A stretch of DNA of 7,687 nt from Burkholderiales bacterium (lineage in GTDB: Bacteria > Pseudomonadota > Gammaproteobacteria > Burkholderiales > Ga0077523): NCBI GenBank assembly GCA_025459035.1, contig JALORJ010000107.1, positions 1 through 7,687 on the forward strand, read 5' to 3'. The notes under the pieces were generated by a model. That model did not search any database. It was not told the origin of the DNA and saw nothing but the letters and a program-made list of their open reading frames with translations. Both the position numbers and the translations under genes were made by a program. Of the stretch, positions 1 to 7,687 are shown one piece after another (position 1 is the first letter of the stretch; each line of letters opens with the position of its first letter).

Positions 1-1
1 C

Positions 2-3000
2 AGCGCCTGGGTCGACAACACGGTCGATCGCTGCATCGTTCCCGAGCATGTGGGGCTCAACAATGCGACGTCGCGCGTTCCGGTGGCGTCACCCCTGGAG
101 TACTGCCCATTTGCTCAGGCCTACGGGGTGATCGACACGCTCGATCTGAAGATGGGCCCGCGCCCCGAGTACGCACGCCTCGCGCTGGAGACCACAACCC
201 AGTGGACGCGCGTCTATCTCCGCGTGCAGATGCCGTTCCGCGAGGCTACGGTCTGGGTATTGAACAACGACGGCCTGCCCCTGCAGGCCGACGAAGCGTG
301 GGCGCCAGACGGAAAGAAGATCCGGCGCATCGTCATCGACAGCGCGACGGCCAGCTATGCGAAGGGTCCCAACCGCACCGACTGCGTGGGAGCCACGTGC
401 AGCTACGCGGAGGAGATGACCAACTTCGCCAACTGGTTCGCGTACTACCGCAAGCGTTTCATGATGGCGTACGCGGCGCTCGGGCTGTCGTTCGACCAGG
501 TGAGCGGGCTGCGCGGCGGCTTCTTCTTCTTCGGGGATCGCCGCAACGTCACGATGTTCGACTTCGACAATACCGACAACCGCTTCAACGGTCGGCGACT
601 GCTCAACGACATCTACCGCGGCAAGTTTCCGCGCGGCACGCCGACGCGCGAAGCGCTCGAGTACGCCGGCAACCAGTTTCGCCGCACCGATGCCGGTGCG
701 CCGATCAACGCCGCCTGCCAGTACAACGCAGCCTTCGTCATCACCGACGGCTTCGCGACCGCAAGCGGTCCGACCGGCTACGGCAACACCGACGCGGACG
801 TGAACAACCGCTTCACGATCCCGTACAGCACCACCAACCCGGATCTGAACTACACCGACGCGTCGCCGGCCGGAAACATCCCGCTGCCGAGCGCGTCGCT
901 CACGGTTCCGGCGGTGACGGTGACCCCGGCCGCGCCGTACACCGACGCGTTCGCGAACACGATGGCCGACATCGCGCTGCGCTTCTACACCAACCCGGCG
1001 CGCACCGACGGCACGTTCGGCACCAGTGCGCGGCAGGTGCCGATCGACATCACCGACACCGGTCCCGACGCCGACCGCAACGACTTCCTGCACATGGCCA
1101 CCTACGCGCTCGGCCTCGGCACGCAGGGCGTGTTCTACGACGTCGATGCACAACGCACCGCGAACCCGTACGACACGACACTGCCGTTCGCGTGGCCCGA
1201 TCCGCGCGGCGGCACCGCCAACTTCCTGCAGCGCAGTCCGGTCGCGGTCGACGAGCTGTGGCACGCGACGATCAACGGGCGCGGCCTGATGCTGTCGGCG
1301 CGCTCGCCCGAAGAGACGCGTTCGGCCATGGTCGACGTCGTCAACAACGTCGCGGCGCGGGCCGGTGCCGGCGCCGCCGTCGCGGTCGCGAACCCGAACC
1401 TCGCACCGGGCGACAACTTCAGCTACGCGTCGTCGTACAACTCCGGCGCGTGGTCGGGCGACCTCAACAAGTTCGCGATCAACCTGTCGACCGGCATCCC
1501 GGAGACCACGCCCCAGTGGGTGTCGCCGCAGCAGCAGCTGGCCGTGCGTCAGCCGCAGAACCGCCTGATCGCCACCTACAACAACGCCACCAACGTCGGC
1601 ACGGCGTTCACGTACTCGAACCTCTCGGCCGCGCAGCAGGCGCTGCTGACGGCCGACACGACGCTCGGTACGCAGATGGTCGATTTCCTGCGCGGCGACC
1701 GCATCTTCGAGGTCGAGAAGTTCAAGTCGCGCGGGCCGCGTCCGCTGCGCGACCCCACGACCGGCGCGTACATCCTCGACGGCTCGAACTACACGTATCT
1801 GAACGGCATCGTGCCGCGCAACATCTCGGTGCTGGGCGACATCATCAACAGCGAGCCGGTCGTCGTGCGTGCGCCGCAGTTCAGCTACTTCGACGCCGGC
1901 TACGCGGCGTTCCGCAGCGCGCAGACCGGCCGCCAGGGCGTGGTCTACCAGGGTGCCAACGACGGCATGCTGCACGCGTTCAACATCGACTCGGGCGCGG
2001 AGTTGTGGGCCTACGTGCCCGGGCTGGTCTACCCGACCCTGCGCAACCTCACCGACAAGAACGCGTTCCGCCACCTGTACTACGTGGACGGCACGCCGAC
2101 CGTCGGCGACGTCGACTTCAGCCTGACGCTGCCGAACAACCTCGCGTCCCCGCCCGATCCCGAATGGCGCACGCTGCTCGTCGGCGGTCTGCGCAAGGGC
2201 GGTCGCGGCTACTACGCACTCAACATCACCGCCGGGACCGCGGGCAACGAGAGCGACGTCGCCGCCAAGGCGCTGTGGGAGTTCCCGTTCGCGACCACCC
2301 CGGGACGCGCCAACGTCGGCTGGACCTTCGGCAAGCCGATCATCGCGAAGACCCGCGCCGCGGGCTGGGTCGTGCTGGTGACCTCGGGCTACAACAACGG
2401 CACCGGCGCCGGCCAGAGCGGCGGCGACGGGCGCGGCTACCTGTGGGTGCTGAACCCGCGCGACGGGTCGGTGATCGCGACCCTGACCACCAACGTCGGC
2501 ACGACCACGCAGCCCAGCGGGCTCGCGCAGATCTCGGCGTTCGCCGAGCGGCCGTCGACCGACCCGACGATCGAGGCCGTCTACGGCGGCGACCTGCTGG
2601 GCAACCTGTGGCGCTTCGACCTTTCGGGCACGACGGTCGCGTCGTGGTCGGTGACGCTGCTCGCGCAGTTCCGCGACACCGCCAACAACGTGCAGCCGAT
2701 CACGACCGAGCCCGAACTGGGGATCGTCGCGCGCAAGCGCGTCATCTTCGTCGGGACCGGCCAGTACCTCGGTGACACCGACGTGCTGAACAACGTCCCG
2801 GAGAACGCGGTGGCGCGCCGCCGCATGACCTTCTACGCGGTCAAGGACGAAGGCGTGACCGGCGTGGGCCCCGTGGTGCATCCGTCGTCGACGCTGCGCA
2901 GCCAGCTCACGCAGCAGACCGTCACCAAGACCACGACGACGATCGACATCACCAACAACGCGACCAACTTCGCGACCCAGGCCGGCTGGTTCATCGACCT

Positions 3001-3388
3001 GCCCGAGGTCGGCGAACGGTCGTACACGAATCCGGCGCTGGTCAGCGGCGTGCTCGCCTTCACATCCAACATCCCGGACCGCAGCGATCCGTGCCGCCCC
3101 GGCGGGTCGAGCTGGCTCTACTTCGTCGACTACGCGACCGGCGGCCGGGTCGTCGGCGCAACCAGCGCCGGCGTGAAGATCGGCAACGTGCTGGCCAGCC
3201 GCGTGGTGGTCGTGCGCACGCCCGGCCAGGCGGGCTCGGACGGTACCCCGACGGTGGCCGGCAAGACGGTCGGCATCGTGCGCACCAGCGACGCCGCCAA
3301 CACCGGCACGCAGCTGCCAACGAACACGGCCGGTCAGGGCGGGCGACGCATGTCGTGGCGCGAGATCCCGGACGACCAGGCGCCGTGA
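2..3388 (+). CDS. pilY1: Type IV pilus assembly/tip protein PilY1 family, 5'-truncated by window edge
   Basis: PilY1/PilC proteins are large exported proteins that work with minor pilins in type IV pilus assembly, retraction control and adhesion, and can sit at the pilus tip. The frame is open from the first complete codon at 2; the GTG at 50 is only the first start-like codon, so the gene almost certainly begins upstream and its signal peptide is not visible. A von Willebrand A-like part carries CSYAEEMTNFANWFAYYRKR (398-457), the RGTPTREAL segment (632-658) and the VITDG strand (737-751); the DxSxS metal motif is not seen and should lie to the left. LRGD follows at 1688-1699. The beta-propeller starts near 1937 (GVVYQGANDGMLHAF) and contains GGDLLGNLWRFDLSG (2585-2629). 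The end is typical: PCRPGGSSWL (from 3089) and GRRMSWREI (3341-3367). The usual Asp-rich calcium loop before GGDLLGNLW is not recognisable. It converges on ispH. Family assignment is firm; adhesion or regulatory role is inferred. Confidence 0.93.
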   Translation, partial: SAWVDNTVDRCIVPEHVGLNNATSRVPVASPLEYCPFAQAYGVIDTLDLKMGPRPEYARLALETTTQWTRVYLRVQMPFREATVWVLNNDGLPLQADEAWAPDGKKIRRIVIDSATASYAKGPNRTDCVGATCSYAEEMTNFANWFAYYRKRFMMAYAALGLSFDQVSGLRGGFFFFGDRRNVTMFDFDNTDNRFNGRRLLNDIYRGKFPRGTPTREALEYAGNQFRRTDAGAPINAACQYNAAFVITDGFATASGPTGYGNTDADVNNRFTIPYSTTNPDLNYTDASPAGNIPLPSASLTVPAVTVTPAAPYTDAFANTMADIALRFYTNPARTDGTFGTSARQVPIDITDTGPDADRNDFLHMATYALGLGTQGVFYDVDAQRTANPYDTTLPFAWPDPRGGTANFLQRSPVAVDELWHATINGRGLMLSARSPEETRSAMVDVVNNVAARAGAGAAVAVANPNLAPGDNFSYASSYNSGAWSGDLNKFAINLSTGIPETTPQWVSPQQQLAVRQPQNRLIATYNNATNVGTAFTYSNLSAAQQALLTADTTLGTQMVDFLRGDRIFEVEKFKSRGPRPLRDPTTGAYILDGSNYTYLNGIVPRNISVLGDIINSEPVVVRAPQFSYFDAGYAAFRSAQTGRQGVVYQGANDGMLHAFNIDSGAELWAYVPGLVYPTLRNLTDKNAFRHLYYVDGTPTVGDVDFSLTLPNNLASPPDPEWRTLLVGGLRKGGRGYYALNITAGTAGNESDVAAKALWEFPFATTPGRANVGWTFGKPIIAKTRAAGWVVLVTSGYNNGTGAGQSGGDGRGYLWVLNPRDGSVIATLTTNVGTTTQPSGLAQISAFAERPSTDPTIEAVYGGDLLGNLWRFDLSGTTVASWSVTLLAQFRDTANNVQPITTEPELGIVARKRVIFVGTGQYLGDTDVLNNVPENAVARRRMTFYAVKDEGVTGVGPVVHPSSTLRSQLTQQTVTKTTTTIDITNNATNFATQAGWFIDLPEVGERSYTNPALVSGVLAFTSNIPDRSDPCRPGGSSWLYFVDYATGGRVVGATSAGVKIGNVLASRVVVVRTPGQAGSDGTPTVAGKTVGIVRTSDAANTGTQLPTNTAGQGGRRMSWREIPDDQAP

Positions 3389-3431
3389 CGCGCCCGGCCT
3401 GACGGCGCGACCGTCGCGCTCGCGAAGCCGC

Positions 3432-3456
3432 GCCGCGACCGATGCGCGGTCGCGGC
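3432..3456. terminator. Perfect 10-bp GC-rich hairpin between convergent genes, putative bidirectional terminator
   Basis: The arms GCCGCGACCG (3432-3441) and CGGTCGCGGC (3447-3456) are exact reverse complements around a 5-nt loop. The hairpin lies between the pilY1 stop at 3388 and the ispH stop at 3465, the expected place for a shared terminator of two converging transcripts. No T-run follows on either strand, so it is not a textbook intrinsic terminator; it may instead be a 3'-end stabilising stem. A weaker inverted repeat (GCGCGAC at 3405-3411, GTCGCGC at 3413-3419, 1-nt spacer) lies just to the left. Nothing else is seen in this 76-bp gap. Confidence 0.5.
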
Positions 3457-3464
3457 AGGCAGGC

Positions 3465-4394
3465 TCAGGCGAGCGGTGCGAGCTCGCGCGGCAGCGGGAA
3501 GTTGACGTCCTCGGGGGTCCCGTCGAGGTCGTCGACCGCCGTCGCACCGAGCGTGCGAAGGCGCTCGACCACCGCGCGGACCAGCACCTCGGGCGCCGAG
3601 GCGCCTGCCGTCACTCCGACGACGCCGGCATCGCGGACCCAGACCGGATCGATCTCGTCGGCGGCATCCACCAGCCATGCGCGCGCGCCGGCAAGCGCCG
3701 CCACCTCGCGCAGCCGCGTGGAGTTGGAGCTGTTCTGCGAGCCGACCACGATGACGACGTCGGCGCGCTGCGCGAGCGTCTTCACCGCGTCCTGCCGGTT
3801 CTGCGTGGCGTAGCAGATGTCGTCCTTCTTCGGCCCGACGATCGCGGGGAAGCGCACCTTCAGGGCCGCGACGACCCGCGCCGCATCGTCGACCGACAGC
3901 GTCGTCTGCGTGACCCACGCGAGCTGCTGCGGATCGCGCACCGCGAGCGCCGCGACGTCTTCGGCCGACTCGACCAGGTAGACGCCGCCGTCGCTCTGAC
4001 CCATCGTGCCTTCGACCTCCGGATGGCCGCGATGGCCGACCATCACGACCTCGCGCCCCTGCTCGCGCATGCGCTTGACCTCGATGTGGACCTTGGTCAC
4101 CAGCGGGCACGTGGCGTCGAAGATGCGCAGCCCGCGCTCGGCAGCTTCGGTGCGCACCGCCTGCGACACGCCATGCGCGCTGAACACGACCGTCCCGCCG
4201 GGCGGGACGTCGGCCAGCTCGGACACGAACACCGCCCCCTTCGCGCGCAGGTCGTCGACGACGTGGCGGTTGTGGACGATCTCGTGGCGCACGTGGATCG
4301 GCGCCCCGTGCATCTCGAGCGCGCGCTCGACGATCGCGATCGCGCGGTCGACACCGGCGCAGAAGCCGCGGGGATTGGCGAGCAGGACCTGCAT
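3465..4394 (-). CDS. ispH: 4-hydroxy-3-methylbut-2-enyl diphosphate reductase IspH (LytB)
   Basis: This is the last enzyme of the MEP (non-mevalonate) isoprenoid pathway. It reduces HMBPP to IPP and DMAPP with an oxygen-sensitive iron-sulfur cluster, in the cytoplasm. The 309-residue product is close to the usual ~316. The three cluster cysteines are visible at C12 (NPRGFCAGVDRAI), C96 (DATCPLVTKVH) and C194 (DDICYATQNRQ). Substrate-pocket residues also match: H41 (EIVHNRHVV), H74 (FSAHGVS), H124 and the catalytic E126 (GHRGHPEVEGT), and the VGSQNSSNS stretch (residues 217-225). The frame stays open upstream to 4781, but that part reads antisense-like across the neighbouring gene; the ATG at 4394 starts the family's N-terminus (MQVLLANPRGFC) and has a GGAGGG ribosome site. 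It is the last gene of the minus-strand operon, 38 nt after the oxidoreductase. The protein appears intact. Confidence 0.98.
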   Translation of the reverse strand: MQVLLANPRGFCAGVDRAIAIVERALEMHGAPIHVRHEIVHNRHVVDDLRAKGAVFVSELADVPPGGTVVFSAHGVSQAVRTEAAERGLRIFDATCPLVTKVHIEVKRMREQGREVVMVGHRGHPEVEGTMGQSDGGVYLVESAEDVAALAVRDPQQLAWVTQTTLSVDDAARVVAALKVRFPAIVGPKKDDICYATQNRQDAVKTLAQRADVVIVVGSQNSSNSTRLREVAALAGARAWLVDAADEIDPVWVRDAGVVGVTAGASAPEVLVRAVVERLRTLGATAVDDLDGTPEDVNFPLPRELAPLA

Positions 4395-4403
4395 GGCGGG
4401 GAG

Positions 4404-4409
4404 CCCTCC
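4404..4409 (-). promoter_or_regulatory. Shine-Dalgarno GGAGGG of ispH
   Basis: The minus strand reads GGAGGG nine bases before the ATG at 4394. It supports that start over the longer open frame and lies in the 38-nt gap after the oxidoreductase stop, so ispH probably has its own translation initiation although it is likely co-transcribed. Confidence 0.7.
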
Positions 4410-4432
4410 GGAGACGATGGCGGACGACGCGG

Positions 4433-5080
4433 TCAGAAGCCGCCCTGCGAGAAGCGCTCCTCGCGCCACGGGTCGGCCTCGTTGTGATACCCGCGGACCT
4501 CCCAGAACCCCGGGCGATCCTCGGCGTGGAACTCGATGCCGGTGAGCCACTTCGCGCTCTTCCACGCGTAGCGCTTCGGCACGACCAGTCGCACCGGCCC
4601 GCCGTGCTCGGGCGCGAGCGGCCGGCCGTTCCAGCCGTGCGCGACGATCACGTCGTCGTCGAGCAGCGCCTCGAGCGGCAGGTTCGTGGTGTAGCCGTCG
4701 GCGCCGTGCAACGTCACGAATCGCGCGTCGGGCAGCGGCGCGGCGGCGGCGATGACCGTCGGCGCCGGGACGCCGTCCCACACCATGTCGAGCTGCGACC
4801 AGCGCGTGACGCAGTGGAAGTCGGTCGTGTAGCGCGCCTGCGGCAGCGCCTCGAACTGGCGGAAGGTGAAGCGCTGCTCGGTCTCGACCAGGCCGAACAG
4901 TCGCAGCACCCAGTTGTCGGGCCGCAGATCCGGCGAGAGACCCAGGTCGAGGATCGGGAAATCCGTGACCTGCTTCTGGCCTGGCGGAATGCGCGCATGG
5001 CCGGACGGCTTACCGGGCTTCTGCAGCCCCTGCTGCGCGATCCGGATCTTGCCTTCGATGATCCTGGCCCAGTCGGGCAT
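4433..5080 (-). CDS. Cytosolic sulfite oxidase-like, molybdopterin-dependent oxidoreductase
   Basis: This 215-residue protein belongs to the oxidoreductase molybdopterin-binding (sulfite oxidase/YedY-like) fold. The family binds a pterin-molybdenum cofactor through a conserved cysteine; the substrate of this soluble subgroup is not established. Visible family marks are RIPPGQKQVTDFPIL near the N-terminus, DFHCVTRWSQLDMVWDGV with the presumed Mo-ligand Cys at residue 90 (codon 4811-4813), DGYTTNLPLEALL, HGGPVRLVVPKRYAWKSAKW, and the C-terminal FWEVRGYHNEADPWREERF. Length fits the stand-alone domain; there is no twin-arginine signal, membrane segment or haem motif, so it should be cytoplasmic, unlike periplasmic MsrP/YedY. 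GTG (5083) and ATG (5080) are both possible starts; ATG is preferred because GGAGA is 6 nt away rather than 3, and because it overlaps the lspA stop as TGATG. It lies between lspA and ispH, a slot often held by fkpB. No obvious redox partner is nearby. Confidence 0.9.
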   Translation of the reverse strand: MPDWARIIEGKIRIAQQGLQKPGKPSGHARIPPGQKQVTDFPILDLGLSPDLRPDNWVLRLFGLVETEQRFTFRQFEALPQARYTTDFHCVTRWSQLDMVWDGVPAPTVIAAAAPLPDARFVTLHGADGYTTNLPLEALLDDDVIVAHGWNGRPLAPEHGGPVRLVVPKRYAWKSAKWLTGIEFHAEDRPGFWEVRGYHNEADPWREERFSQGGF

Positions 5081-5086
5081 CACGAT

Positions 5087-5091
5087 TCTCC
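5087..5091 (-). promoter_or_regulatory. Shine-Dalgarno GGAGA deciding the oxidoreductase start
   Basis: The minus strand reads GGAGA, then ATC, then GTGATG. Spacing is 3 nt to the GTG and 6 nt to the ATG, so the ATG at 5080 is the better start. The site lies inside the 3' end of lspA, consistent with coupled translation. Confidence 0.55.
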
Positions 5092-5581
5092 GGTGGATGG
5101 GGTCGGCGGTTCGACCCGACCCGTGCGGAAACTATCCCGCACGAGCAGCACCGCGCCCACGCTGATGGCGCTGTCCGCGACGTTGAACGCCGGCCAGTAC
5201 CACGGCCCGGCGTGGAAGTGCAGGAAGTCGACGACCGCGGTCAGCACGACCCGGTCGATCAGATTGCCGATGGCCCCGCCCAGCAGCAGCGACAGCGCCA
5301 GCACGAACATCGGCTTGTCGCGATGGCGCACGATCATCCAGGTGATGAACCCCACCGCGAACAAGGCGATCGCGATGAAGAACTCGCGCTGCCAGCCCGA
5401 TGCGCCGGCCAGGAAGCTGAACGCCGCCCCCGGGTTGTAGACCAGCACGAGATCGAGAAAGCCCGTGACGCGCACCGACTCGCCGTAGACCAGCGCCTGC
5501 TGCACGAGGTGCTTGGTCCACTGGTCGAGCGCCACCACGATCGCCGCGACGACCCACGCGGCGCCGAGTGCGCGCGAGGCG

Positions 5582-7687
<2,106 letters not shown>

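Noticed and set aside
50..52. GTG at 50 as the true start of pilY1.
   Set aside because: The frame is open to the left edge, the residues before it look coding, no ribosome site is seen, and the protein from here would lack a signal peptide and the first part of its N-terminal domain.
1587..2503. A 17-bp direct repeat (CCACCAACGTCGGCACG at 1587-1603 and 2487-2503).
   Set aside because: Both copies encode a TNVGT stretch in pilY1 with preferred codons; there is no flanking similarity, so it is coincidental codon reuse rather than a mobile or regulatory repeat.
202..2775. An 857-codon plus-strand frame inside pilY1.
   Set aside because: It is a shifted-frame shadow with Arg/His-rich low-complexity translation and no family motif.
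89..3547. A 1,152-codon open frame on the minus strand, opposite nearly all of pilY1.
   Set aside because: Its product is rich in Arg, Ala, Val and Gly with no recognisable domain, and it runs into the ispH 3' end. GC-rich codon use in the real gene removes stops on the opposite strand, so a long antisense frame is expected; the plus-strand frame has clear PilY1 motifs.
4484..5440. A 318-codon plus-strand frame opposite the oxidoreductase and lspA.
   Set aside because: It is antisense to two genes with firm family assignments and gives a His/Arg/Val-rich product with no domain.

Overview
The window reads as a chromosomal core segment of a GC-rich Gram-negative bacterium, most likely a beta- or gammaproteobacterium. 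The reasons are a PilY1-type pilus tip protein, an inner-membrane lipoprotein signal peptidase, the non-mevalonate isoprenoid enzyme IspH, and the ileS-lspA-ispH order next to minor-pilin genes, an arrangement I recall from pseudomonads and relatives. I cannot name the genus. No mobile element, tRNA, rRNA or CRISPR array is visible, and codon use looks uniform across the genes.

Left part (2-3388, plus strand): the C-terminal ~1,128 residues of a PilY1/PilC-family protein, cut by the left edge. It shows part of a von Willebrand A-like domain followed by the family's C-terminal beta-propeller. It would be the last gene of a minor-pilin operon lying to the left. A short convergent gap (3389-3464) holds a perfect 10-bp hairpin, probably a shared terminator.

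Right part (3465-7687, minus strand, read right to left): a tightly packed operon of ileS (N-terminus off the right edge), lspA, a cytosolic sulfite-oxidase-like molybdopterin enzyme, and ispH. ileS and lspA overlap by about 32 nt, lspA and the oxidoreductase share one base (TGATG), and the oxidoreductase and ispH are 38 nt apart. IleS charges tRNA-Ile, LspA removes lipoprotein signal peptides, and IspH makes IPP/DMAPP. The oxidoreductase is the odd member: it sits where many proteobacteria carry fkpB.

I found no clear undescribed system. The points most worth a second look are the oxidoreductase inserted between lspA and ispH, the apparent loss of the usual calcium-binding loop in the PilY1 propeller, and the direct pilY1-ispH junction with no pilE between them.
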